Assembly: GCA_007922195.1 (NCBI GenBank)
Contig: ML681971.1
Location: forward strand, 5,145,721-5,209,720
Direction: 5' to 3'
DNA: 64,000 nucleotides
Source: Podocnemis expansa
Taxonomy: Eukaryota; Chordata; Testudines; Podocnemididae
Part shown: positions 45,728 to 56,560 of the stretch, one piece after another
Layout: each line of letters starts with the position of its first letter
Position numbering within the stretch: the stretch's first letter is position 1
Translations under genes and position numbers: made by a program
The notes under the pieces: generated by a model
Databases searched by the model: none
What the model was told of the DNA's origin: nothing
What the model saw: the letters and a program-made list of their open reading frames with translations, nothing else

Positions 45728-47745
45728 AGAATTGCACAAAATATTCTGGATGACTGGTACTAACCATATATAATGGTACGAACACCTTCCTGTCTTTACC
45801 GGAAATACCTCGTCTGATGCATCCTAGGACCGCATTAGCTTTTTTCACAGCCACATCACTTTGAAGGCTCATAGTCATCCTGTGATCAGCCAGTACACGC
45901 AGGTCCTGTCACTTCCTTCCACCTGATGTGTCCCCAGCGTATAGGAGAAGTTCTTGTTATTAGACCATAACTGCATGACCTTGCACCTTCCACTATTAAA
46001 TTTCATCCTATTTCTAATACTCCAGATTACAAGGTCATCCAGATCTTCCTATATGATATCCCAATCCTTCTCTGTATTGGCAGCACCTCCCATCTTGGGA
46101 TCATCCCAGATTCTATTAGCACACTCTCACTTTTTGTGCAAAGGTCAGTAATGAAAAGGTTAAATAAGATTGGTCCCAGGACTGATCCCTGAGGGACTCC
46201 ACTAGTAACCTCACTCCAGCCTGACAGTTCATTTTTCAGTATGACCCATCGTAGTCTCCCCTTTAACCAGTTCCTTATTCACCTTTTAGATTTTACATTA
46301 ATCATCCTCTTTTCCAATTTAAATAATCATAACCCATGTGGAACTGTATCAAATACCTTATTGAATGCAGGTAAATTAGACCCATTGCATCCCCTTTGTC
46401 TAAAAAACTGGTATTATCTCTAAAAAAGGATTAGGTTGATCTAAGACAATCTACTTTTTGTAAAGCCATGTAGTATTTTATTCAAATTACCATTAACCTC
46501 AACATCTTTAATTACTTTCTCTTTCAGTTTTTTTCCAAGACCTTGTTGAGGTCAAATGAACAGGCCTGTAGTTACTCAAATTACTTTTTTCCTCTTCTTT
46601 AAAATAACAGGCAGCTCTCCACTCATATAGTACAACTACTGAATTTACAGATTCTTTAAAAATCTTTGCTAATTGGCTTGCAATTTCATGTGCTAGTTCC
46701 TCTAGTATTCTTGGATGGAGATTATCCAGCCCCTCAGATTTACTCCCAGTGAGCTGTTCAAGTTTGGCTTCTACCTCAGATATGGTAATTTCCTCTCCTA
46801 TATCCTCAATCCCATTAACCACCCAGCACTATCTCCAATCTCACTGTTAGCCTTATTTAAAAACAGAGGCAAAATATTTGCTTAGATACTGAGTCATACC
46901 CAGATTATCCTTGACCTCTACCCCAATCTCAGTAATTAGTGGTCCCACTTCTTTGTTTTCTTCCTATTTATATGACCACAGAATCTTTTACTATTGGTTT
47001 TAATTCCCTTTGCAAGGTCCAACTCTGCTTGGCCTTTCTCACTTTATCTCTACATGCTCCTACCTCCAGGAGTAGCTTTCCTTGCTGATCCCTCCCATCT
47101 TCCATTTCCTTAGACTTTTTTTTCTTTTTCTTAATCCCTTGTCTGAGATGCGTATTCATCCACCTTGGTCTGCAACTCTCACCTATGAATTTTTCCTTTG
47201 GATACAGGCTTCAGGTAATTCCTGCATCTCTGACCTGAAGTGATTCCAAGCCTCCTCCACCTTTAGATATATGAGTTCTTTAGTCTAGTCCACTTCCCCA
47301 GATAATTTCCTTAATTTTTAAAAGTTAGCCTTTTTTTAATCATAGACCCTAGTCACATATCTATTTTTGTTTATCCTTACATTTAGTTTGAACCAAATTA
47401 GCTTATGGTCATTTGAACCACAGTTGTCCCGTACAACCAGTTCTTCTATGAGCTCCTCACCTCTCACCAATACCAAATCTAAGATGGCATCCCCTCTTGT
47501 TGGTTCAATAACTGTTTGGTAGAGGAATTCATCAGTTATCACACCCATGAAAATCTGGGCCCTACTATTACTACTAGGACATGTTCTCCATTCTATATCT
47601 GGGAAGTTAGTCTCCCATAATCATACAGTTCCCAGTAGTTTTTACATCACTGAGAACATTAGAGAGGTTTCTGTTCCTGTCCATATCAGATCCAGGTTGG
47701 CTATAGTGCTGGGATCTGGCTTCTCAAGCATTATCTTGGGGAAAC
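45728..47745 (-). pseudogene. CR1 LINE, minus strand (right piece: EN end to RT)
   Basis: Continuation of the 44692 copy. Minus-strand frames give the endonuclease C-terminus (DAILDLVLVRGEEL, 47548-47336), the basic linker near 47159-46968, and the reverse-transcriptase start (ITISEVEAKLEQLTGSKSEG, then NLHPRILEELAHEIA and SNYRPVHLT, 46822-46508). The catalytic region further left is unreadable through stops. The total copy is about 2.5 kb without the insertion, and 5'-truncated. Confidence 0.88.
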
Positions 47746-49390
47746 TCTAGCAGTTTTCCTCCCTGATGCAATTTTTACAATGATTCACATCTGATGTCTC
47801 AGTGCTGCTAGCGTGGTTTGTGTGTCCAACAGTCTCTGTGCTTGTGTGTGTGACAGGGTGATTAGAGAGAATTCACTCTTATCGGCCTGTGATGAATGAA
47901 GACCTGTCTTTGCCTGGTCTGGGCTCGTGACTGATTTCCCTCCCACCCTCAGCCAGCTCTGCCTCGTACATCAGCGTCATCTCGCCTGCTACATAATGAG
48001 CCTTGTGGGAGGCTGTAGCCCTTTCTCACCCTGCCTGTCGGGACTGTTATTAAAACACTGGAGGAGGCTGGGCAGGAGGGGCCAGCGACAAATCGATTCA
48101 TTGAGAAGCCCAATGATGCTGAAAACAAACTTCCCCAGCAGGGCCTGCCAGAGGCCTTGAGCACCGTAACCAGTGTGCAGCGGAGTGTGGAACGGCAATT
48201 TGTAGGGCTTTGAATGGCTGTCAGCTGGGCAAGCAGCTTCATCAGGTGCTGCTGGCAAATACAAATGAACCCAGAGCAGAGGAGACCCCACCATGCTGGA
48301 GTCCTGGGTGCATGTGGTTAAATGTCTTGGTGACTCCCAGTTGCTTCTGTTGGTACTGGGGCTGCCCAGGTCTCTGAAAACAGGCCTGGTGACTCAGCCC
48401 TAATGCACAGAGGCTGGATTCTTGTGGAGGACCTTGGCTTCTGATCTTGCTCCTAAAATTGACCTGCTGTGTCAGTCATTCCCCTCCACTGCACCTGTAG
48501 AGTGGGGTAAGGATACTTGCTTACATCACAGGATTGCCCTAGAGATCTGAACTCTTGTTAGCACATCTCATGCACAGATCTGCAAGCACTTGCACACTGG
48601 TCAGTGTCATCGCTGTGTTACGGAAGGGGGACCTGGAGTACAGAGAAGCTGGTGGCCAGTAAGGCCTGAATGCATATTCATGGTTATCTAGTTTGATGTG
48701 ACCTGCCCTGCCCAAGGAAAGTGATGGTGCCAGGAATCAAACCAGTTCCCCTGCCCTACTGCCGTTATTAAGGGCAGGGCAAGGAGAATATTCCTGAGCT
48801 CCTGGCATCCAAACCTGTGCTCTCTTCATGGGGCCAGGCTGCCTCCAGGACACACCTCACATGCTAGCAGCTCTCTCCTTTCACCACATGGGATCAGCTG
48901 CGTTTCAGCTGCTTCTGTACCAAGTGCTTCTCTGCCTCCACTGAGATTTTAAAAATAATTGCAATTCCTGGGGCACTGATTTAGAAATTTCAGCCAGGCC
49001 TGCTCCTGGCCCCGCCAGCAGTCCCCACCCACACAGCAGGGCACTGCACAACCTCTTTATGCAGATATATTTTCCTGGGGGACCGGGGCAGGCAGTGCCT
49101 CCTGCCAATGAGCACTATTGGTATCTGGAGTCTTGGCGCAGGTCTAGCTTTAACAATGGCTGGTTCCAAACAGGCTGATAGGATGGTGTGGGAGATGTCT
49201 ACGGTGCCTTGGAGAGAGTAGCAGCAGAGTGGCCACTGGCTCAGGGTGAACCCTGGCAGGACCCTGTGATGTTACTAGGAAGCACTGTGACAGACTCACC
49301 TCTCTAGCACTGGCTTGTGTGGAGTATATCTGGCTTATTGCTATCTTGCTATCTTGCAGTGGAGTTCTAGCTAGACTGGTCTCAGACTCT
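47746..49390. other. Unique sequence between CR1 copies
   Basis: The block 47930-48260 is repeat-free and mixed (CAGGCCTTGAGCACC-type wording) and could be a conserved element. I saw no exon supported by splice sites. An MIR-like piece is at about 48430-48560. Nothing else recognised. Confidence 0.35.
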
Positions 49391-49393
49391 TGG

Positions 49394-49527
49394 AGAGACA
49401 AGGTTGGGGAGGAAAAGTATCTTTTATTAGCCCAGCTTCTGTTTGGAAGAGAGACAACTTGTGAGCTCACCCAGAGCTCTTTCTGAGATGAGTCAATAAA
49501 AGGTATCGCTTCACCCACCTTGTCTCT
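49394..49527. mobile_element. Second palindromic repeat family (GAGACAAGGTGGGTGAG type)
   Basis: Arms at 49394-49427 (GAGACAAGGTTGGGGAGG...TATCTTTTATT) and 49495-49527 (AATAAAAGGTATCGCTTCACCCACCTTGTCTCT) are inverted copies around 67 bases. The wording is that of a common archosaur/turtle repeat. It shares the palindromic design of the main family. Confidence 0.65.
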
Positions 49528-49819
49528 TGGATTCCTTCTGGACTCCCACATGAAGCACAAAGAGCTGTGGTGCTAAGAGGTGCACGCTTCCGTCTTCAGC
49601 TAAGCAGAAGATTGACCCCCAGCGTATCACATACAAACCTGTCCCCATGACTTGTGTATTTGTCACCTCTGGGCTTGTCCAGTGTAGTGTATGCTACCTG
49701 AGAACATTCCGTAAAAATGTGAAGCTGTTTAAATACAACACTGTGTCCTGCTAGCTTAGTAATATAGGCCACCATAAATTGATCAAGCAAATATTCAAAG
49801 TAATGGAATTGATAAGACA

Positions 49820-51060
49820 GAGTCTGTCTAGGTAAAAATCACATTGTGGAAGAAAACTGCTAGAGCTTCTCCTGCAGTACTGATTGGGATGTACTACAGA
49901 CCCTGGGATCTGATCTGGATGTGGACAGAGACCTCTTTAAGACTTTAATGAAGTAAATATTACTGAGAACTGTGTGATTATGGGAAACTAACTTCCCAGA
50001 TGTAGCCTGGAAGACGTGCTATTTATAATAATATGGTCACCCACATTTTCTTGGATGAGATAGCTAATGAATTCCTTCATCAAATAGTTACTGAACCAGC
50101 AAGAGCGAATACCATCTTAGATTTAGTATTGACGAGCAGTGAGAACCTCAGAGGAACTATTTGTAGAGGACAATCTTGGTTTGAGTGACCATGATTTAAT
50201 TCAGTTCTAACTAAATGAAAGAATAAACAAAAATAAATCTGCGACTAGCATCTTCAACTTCAAAAGGGCTAATGTTAAAAAATTAAGGAATTAGTTGCAG
50301 AAGTGGATTGGGCTGAGGAACTCTTGGATCTAAAGGTGGAGGAGGCTTGGAATCACTTCAGACCAAAGATGCAGGAATTAATTGAAGCCTGTATCCTAAG
50401 GAAGAGTAAAAATAATCATAGGCAAGAGTTGTAGACCAAGCTGAATAAGTAAGCATCTCAAACAGATGATTAAGAGGAAGAAAAAGCATACAAGGAGTAG
50501 AAGATGGAACAAGCAAAGAAAGCTAACCCTTGGAGGTTAGAACATGTAGAGATAGTGTGAGAGAGGCCAAAACTCAAAGAGTTGGAACTTCCAAAGGGAA
50601 TTAAAACCAATAGTAAAAGGTTCTATAGCCATATGAATAGGAAGAAACCAAAGAAGGAAGAAGTGGGACCATAAACCCTGAAAATAGTGTAGAGGATAAG
50701 GATAACCTAGGTATGGCCAAACATCTTCTAAACAAGTACTTTGCCTCTGTTTTTAATGAGGGTAATTTTGAGCTTGAGGACAGCGGTAGGGTATCTAATG
50801 GGAATGAGGATACAGAGGCGGAATTTACCGTATCCGAGGTAGTAGCCAATCTCAGACTGCTTAACAGGACTAAAGCTGAGGGGGTAGTGGGTGGGGAGGA
50901 TAATCTCTATCCAAGAATATTAAAGGAACTAGCACATGAAGTTGCCAACTCATTAGCAAAGATTTTTAATGAATCTGTAAACTCAGGGGCTATACCACGT
51001 GACTGGAGAATTGCTAACATCATTCCTATTTTCAAGAAAGGGTAAAAAAGTGTTCCGAGT
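49820..51060 (+). pseudogene. CR1 LINE, plus strand, outer layer (5' piece)
   Basis: A diverged L3/CR1-type copy. The frame 50713-51045 reads AKHLLNKYFASVFNEGN, then YPRILKELAHEVANSLAKIFNES and IPRDWRIANIIPIFKKG, the linker and start of reverse transcriptase. It breaks at 51060 and resumes at 53568 in the same sentence (FKKG...SNYRSVSLT), showing that the intervening CR1 was inserted into it. Confidence 0.88.
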
Positions 51061-52188
51061 ATCATAGAATCATAGGGTTGGAAGGAACCTCATGAGGTCA
51101 TCTAGTCCAACCCCCTGCTAAAAGCAGGACCGCTCCCACTAAATCATCCCAGCCAGGGTTTTATTCGACTGAGTCTTAAATGTTTCCAAAGGTGAGGATT
51201 CCACCACCTCCCTAGGTAACCCATTCCAATGCTTTACCACCCTCCTCCTGAGCAAGTTTTTCCTAATGTCCAACCTCAACCTCCCCAGCTGCAACTTGAA
51301 ACCATTGCTCCTTGTTCTGTCCTGTTACTACTGAGAACAGCCTAGCTCCCTCCTCTTTGGATTTCCCCTTCAAGTAGTTGAAGGTTGCTATCAAATCCCC
51401 CCTCAGTCTTCTCTTCTGCAGACTAAATAAGCCTCATTCCTTCCATCTGTTCTCGTAAGCCATGTGCCCCATCCCCCTAATCATTTTTCTTGCCCTCCCC
51501 TGGACTCTTTCTAGTTTGTCAACATCCCTTCTGTAGTATGAAGCCCAAAACTGGACACAGTATTCCAGATGTGGCCTTACCAGTGCCAGATAGAGGGGAA
51601 TAATCACATCCCTCGATCTGCTGGAAACATTCCTGCTGATGCAGCCCAAAATGCCATTGGCGTTTTTGGCAACAAGAGCACATTGTTGACTTGTATCCCA
51701 GCTTCCCTTCCACCATAACTCCCATATCCTTTTCTAGAGTGCTGCTACTTAGCCGATCAGTCCCCAGCCTGTAGCAGTTCGTAAGATTTTTCCTTCCTGA
51801 GTGCAGAGCTTCACACTTATCCTTGTTGAACCTCATGAGATTTCATTTGGTCCAGTGCTCCAATTTGCCTAGGTCTCCCTGAATCCTATCCCTGCCCTCC
51901 AGTGCGTCTGCCCTTCCCCCCAGCTTGTTGTCTGCTGTGAATTTAATGAAAATGTTAAAAAGAACTGGCCCCAGGACTGACCCCTGGGGTACTCCACTAT
52001 TTACTGGTTGCCAACTAGACATTGAGCCATTGATCCCTACCTGCTGAGCCTGAGGACCTAGCCAGCCTTCTATCCACCTATGATCCATTCATCCAAACCA
52101 TACTTCCTTAACTTGCTTACAAGAATGCTGTGGGAAACTGTATCAAAAGCTTTGCTAAAGTTGAGGTATATCACATCTACGGCTATTC
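51061..52188 (-). pseudogene. CR1 LINE, minus strand, inner layer (3' piece)
   Basis: It starts with the 3' end ATCATAGAATCATAGGGTTGGAAGGAACC. Minus-strand frames give GVPQGSVLGPVLFNIFI (about 52000-51950), then the thumb region MRFNKDKCEALHSGRKN (51836 leftwards) and a C-terminal stretch [20 protein letters not shown] (about 51620-51550). The catalytic FADD box is altered (FTADNKLGG). It is interrupted at 52197 by a hAT-like element. Confidence 0.9.
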
Positions 52189-52658
52189 CTGCACCCAGAG
52201 GTGTCGCTACCGTGGGGCTCCGAGGGCCTCAGCCCCCCTGAAAATGAGGACCAGGCCCTGAGTAGCGCACTTCTAAAGTGCATGGGGGCACAGCCCTGCA
52301 CGGAGAACGCTGCTGACAGTGTACAGCTGGCAGCTGCTGCCCCTACCTGGCTGGAAGCTGTGTTTTTTAAAGTCCTGCCCTGGCCTGAGCCGCAGCCATG
52401 ATCACCTCCGGCGGCCAGGTAAGGGGGGCGGGGACAGGCACACTAGGCTGGTGGGAAATGGAGGTGGGGGTCAGCCTGGGGCAGTGGGGACCAGCGGTGG
52501 GACCAGGGGGTTAGGGAAGGGCTCGGGGGGGGTGGGGGGTCGGGTATGGCTTAGGGAACCAGCAGGGGGTGGGTAGGGAATGGATTGGGGCCTGGGCTGC
52601 CAGAGGGGGCCTGGGACCCAGTTAATCTTCAGGGGTAGCAGTGCCCCCTTCTGCATCC
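52189..52658. mobile_element. hAT-like element in inner CR1, 8-bp TSD
   Basis: CTGCACCC (52189-52196) and CTGCATCC (52651-52658) match at 7 of 8 positions. The 454-base insert has ends AGAGGTGTCGCTACC and GGTAGCAGTGCCCCCTT, imperfect inverted repeats with an indel, and a G-rich body (52420-52600). CR1 resumes without loss on both sides. Confidence 0.85.
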
Positions 52659-53567
52659 ACAGATCTAGTCATCTCATCATAGAAGGCAATCAGGTTGGTC
52701 AGGCATGATTTGCCCTTGGTGAATCCATGCTGACTGTTCCTGATCACTCTATTTTCCTCCAAGTGTTTCAGAATGGATTCTTTGAGAACCTGCTTCATGA
52801 TTTTTCCAGGGACTGAAGTGAAGCTGATTGGTCTGTAGTTCCCTGGGTCCTCCTTTTTCCCTTTCTTGAAGACAGGTAATATATTTGCCTTTTTTCAACC
52901 ATCTAGGACCTCCCCCATTTGCCATGAGTTTTCAAAAATACTACTTAGTGGCTCTGCAGTCACATTGGCCAACTCCCTCAGCACTCTCGGACGCAGTTCA
53001 TCCAGCCCCATAGAGTTGTGCACATACAACTTCTCTAAGTAGTCCCTAACCTGACCTTCCATCACTGAGGGCCTCTCTCCTTCTCTCCATTCTGTGTTGC
53101 CCACTGTAGTAGCCTGGGAGCTGACCCTGCCTCTGAAGACTGAGGTTAAAAAAAACCATTGAGTACTTCAGCCTTTTCCATATCATCTGCCACGAGGATA
53201 CCTGTCCCATTCAGTAGGGGACCTACACCATCCCTCATCCTCTTCTTGTTACTGACATACTGGTAGAACTTCTTCTTGTTATCTTTTATATCCTTTGCTA
53301 GCTGCAACTCCAATTGCCCTTTGGTCTTTGTGATTTTATCCCTGCAGGCCTGAGCAATATCTTTATACGCCTCCCTAGTTATCTGTCCAAGCTTCCACTT
53401 CTTGTAAGCTTCCCTTTTGTGTTTCAGCTCACCATATAGGTCTCTGCTAAGCCAGGGGCACCTTCCATATTTGCTGTTCATTGTGAACATCAGAATAGTA
53501 TTTTTCTGTGCCTTTGTAGGATTTGTTTAAAATACAGCCAGCTCTCTTGGATGCCTTTCCCCTTCAG
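52659..53567 (-). pseudogene. CR1 LINE, minus strand, inner layer (5' piece)
   Basis: Continuation of the inner copy. The frame 53490-53146 reads CPWLSRDLYGELKHKREAYK, then KKFYQYVSNKKRMRDGVGPL and [13 protein letters not shown]. The frame 53104-52895 reads GLDELRPRVLRELAN. This is the post-endonuclease linker and start of reverse transcriptase of a relatively young CR1. The 5' end is truncated near 53567. Confidence 0.9.
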
Positions 53568-54514
53568 AGTAACTACAGGTCTGTTAGTTTGACCTTGGTA
53601 GCCTGCAAAGTCCTGGAAAAAGATTTGAAAAAGAAAGTATTTAAGGATAGCAAGGTTAATGATAATTGGGATAAAATACAGTTTGGCTTTACAAAAGTTG
53701 GATCGTGCCAGACCTACCTGATCCACTTTTTTAAGAAGATAACAGATTTTTTGGACAAAGGGAATGCAGTGGATCTAATTTACTTAGACTTCAGTAAGGC
53801 ATTTGATACAATTCCACATAGGGAATTATTAGTTATAGTGGAAAAGGCAGGGATTAACTTGAAAATATAAAGGTGGATAAGGAGCTTGTTAAAGAGAGAC
53901 TACACTGGATCATAATGAAAGGTGAACTGTCATGCTGGAGTGAGCTTAGGTGCAGTTTTCTAACCATCAGAGGAGTAAAGTTCTGAAATAGCTTTTGAAG
54001 GGCAGCTATGGGGGCGAAAAGCCTAGCTGGCTTCAAAACTGAGCTTGATAAATTTATGGAGGGGTGGTATTGTGGGATGGCCTAGTTGGCAATTGGCTGA
54101 TTTTTTTACTATTGGTGATGTATACCCCTGTGACGAGAAGGAATGTTAGATGTGGTGGGTTCTGAGTTATTACAGATAATTCCTTCTTGGGTGTCTGGCT
54201 GGTGAGTCTTGCCCACATGCTCGGGGTTTAACTAATCACCATGTTAGGGTCAGGAGGGAATTTCCCCCAGGGCAGATGGCAAAAGCTCTGGGGGGTTTTC
54301 ACCATCCTCTGTAGTATGGCGCATGACTCAATTACTGGTGAATTCTCTGCACCTTAAAGTCTTTAAATCATGAATTGAGGAATTTAATAACTCAGTCCTC
54401 GGTTAGAGGTTTATAACAGGAGTGGGTTGGTGAGGCTTTGTGGCCTGCATTTACAGGAGGTCAGACTAGATGATCATATTGGTCCCTTCTGACCTTAGAG
54501 TCTATGAGTCTAAG
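53568..54514 (+). pseudogene. CR1 LINE, plus strand, outer layer (3' piece)
   Basis: Resumes the outer copy: SNYRSVSLTLVACKVLEK, then FGFTKVGSCQTYLIHF and LIYLDFSKAFDTIPH (reverse-transcriptase motif A with both conserved residues). It then jumps near 53870 from mid-RT to the 3' region, so the middle was deleted. The 3' end is intact: GGTCAGACTAGATGATCATATTGGTCCCTTCTGACC, ending about 54514. Confidence 0.9.
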
Positions 54515-54698
54515 TCCTCTCCAGTAGCCCTGGCTTGATACTGTGTACCACAGCTACCTGACAGATCTTCCTGTCCTCTGAGCCTGTGATACTGCAGCAG
54601 AGATGTGTTTTATGAGGTCTATGACATCTTAAAACTGGGGGGATGCTAACAGATTTCCGGCTGCTGAGCGTAGGAGAAAGAAATTTCATTGGCGCTGG

Positions 54699-54873
54699 AA
54701 CTAGACCAGTGATTCTCAACCTGCGACCCAATCAGCAGAAAGATGTGAACCATGTGACATCCTCAGGGGTCTGCAGGTAGCATATATATTGTATGGATGA
54801 TCCCCACATAATATATGGAGAGCTGCATGTGCAGCCCTGGGTGGTAAGTAGATTGAGTACCACTAATGTTGAC
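54699..54873. mobile_element. hAT-like MITE
   Basis: Ends CAGTGATTCTCAACCTGCGAC (54707) and GATTGAGTACCACTA (to 54865) are inverted, Charlie-type. Flanks AACTAGAC and ATGTTGAC agree only in part. Confidence 0.55.
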
Positions 54874-55419
54874 TAGGGAATTCACTCTTGCAAGGGATAA
54901 GAATGCGCATGGATCTCATAGCTTTCCGAATCACATGCAAAACTGAATTGTTCTATTTAGGATTCTTATGTTTACCTTCCACTGATGCAACAGTTGGGGG
55001 GCAGTACTAGAGGAAAGTAGTGGGCTGAAAATTTGTTCTGTAGAACCCCTCCCCCCTGCTTCACAATAGTTCCCACTAGAGAAAGCAGGAGGAGGAGTAA
55101 CAAGTAACAGTTGTGGTGGGTTGGTTTGTTTCTACTGAAACGAAATGATATTTTTCAAATTTTGAAATTTGTTTGGAAAATTTTCATGAAACTTGAGATA
55201 AACACTTTTCACTAAAATATCCAATTTTGATTAAAAAGGCACTTTCCTTCACGAGGAAACTTTAGATGGAAAATGATAGGAGGAGCTCTAGTTATGATAT
55301 GAAGCCACCTGTGTGTGGTGTTTGGTCAAATTAAATGTGCCAGATGGGAGTGCAAATGTTCTGGGGAATCTAATAAGATGGAGCTTGGTTCTGATCCAGC
55401 ATGGCAGCTCCCATGATAT

Positions 55420-56560
55420 GAAATTAAGGAAAGGAAAATTTAGGATGGCTTTTTGGAATAACTCTGAGTGGTGAAATCGGCCAGAGCAGAAGATTAATTC
55501 TCGAAGGAAGTATCGGAGCTACCATTGTTGGTTCATTCAAGACGGGAATGGACAAAATACCGGGGAGTATACTGAGAGAGACAACTGTGCATTCAGCTGG
55601 AAGAACAAACAAGCCGTTTGCTCTTTCTCATTCGTGCAATTTATGTAATGATCTCTCTTTAAGTGTTAAACGGCTGCTGTCGCAAGACAGGCAAATGGGA
55701 TTAAAAACAGAAAATCGCTTGCTTTTATACAGATGGGGGGGGGGGGAGAAAAGTACATCAGCGTCACTGACACATTTAGAAAGAGTAAAAGTCTCCTAAT
55801 GAAACAGACAATGGGGGAACTAGGCAGCAAGTCAACTTAATTATTTGCCAGGTGAAGTGGGATTTTTTTTGCATAAATGGATGAAATGAATTCAGCAAAT
55901 TTTAGCCCACAGGGATTCTAGGATCATGGCAGCTGCACTCTCTGGAGAAATCGGCTTGACATCTTCCCTGAAAATCCCACTTCTTTCAGCATGCTGATAA
56001 GGGATTGGGGGGTGGGGTGGGCAAATAAATAGTCATCCTTCCCTCCCCCATCCCACTCCCAAAAAGCTCATGTGATCTCTAATGAGCTTCTGCAGGGCCC
56101 CCCTCAAGGAAGCGATTCAGATGATAAAGCCACACCAAACCCCAACCATATGTCTGTTCTAACCCAGTTTTGCAAACGTCATTTACATGGCACAAAAACT
56201 CCATTTTTTCCCTGTAGCAATTATGCTGTTAATATAGCAACCGGAGGGGCGGGGCGGTCAGCAAGATCAGTGACTGGACTGGGATAAAATAATAAATGAG
56301 ACGGGGTTAGTGTCAATTTCCATCCTCTTGCTTTGCATTAGTTGCTTTTATTTGACTAGGTTGGGAATCTATTGATGTGGGGGATTTGTTTATTTTAATG
56401 CTGCTTCATCCTTTGCTGTGAATGGTTTAATGTAGCAATTGATGGTTGCAGAAAATACAATGCTTATTATTTTGCATTCCTTTTCAAAGAAGCTTTTAAT
56501 TGCCTTGGTCTAGCAATAAACTCAGCGCTCTTCAAATGTGGGTGTGTGCGTGTGTATGTG
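55420..56560. other. Long unique block, candidate conserved non-coding elements
   Basis: Repeat-free, with the look of developmental enhancer sequence: AT-rich with interspersed motifs (AAGCCGTTTGCTCTTTCTCATTCG, GTGTTAAACGGCTGCTGTCGCAAG, GAATGGTTTAATGTAGCAATTGATGG). A G12 run sits at 55736-55746. Frames up to 83 codons have no homology. It lies 24 kb right of CCDC33 exon 3. Conservation cannot be judged from one sequence. Confidence 0.35.

Noticed and set aside
53523..53870. 115-codon frame with reverse-transcriptase motifs as a possible host gene
   Set aside because: It is the resumed half of a broken CR1 copy and joins in sense with 51045.
56519..56560. GT-rich stretch as a Z-DNA or regulatory repeat
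   Set aside because: Only a short impure GTGTGT tract with nothing to support a function.
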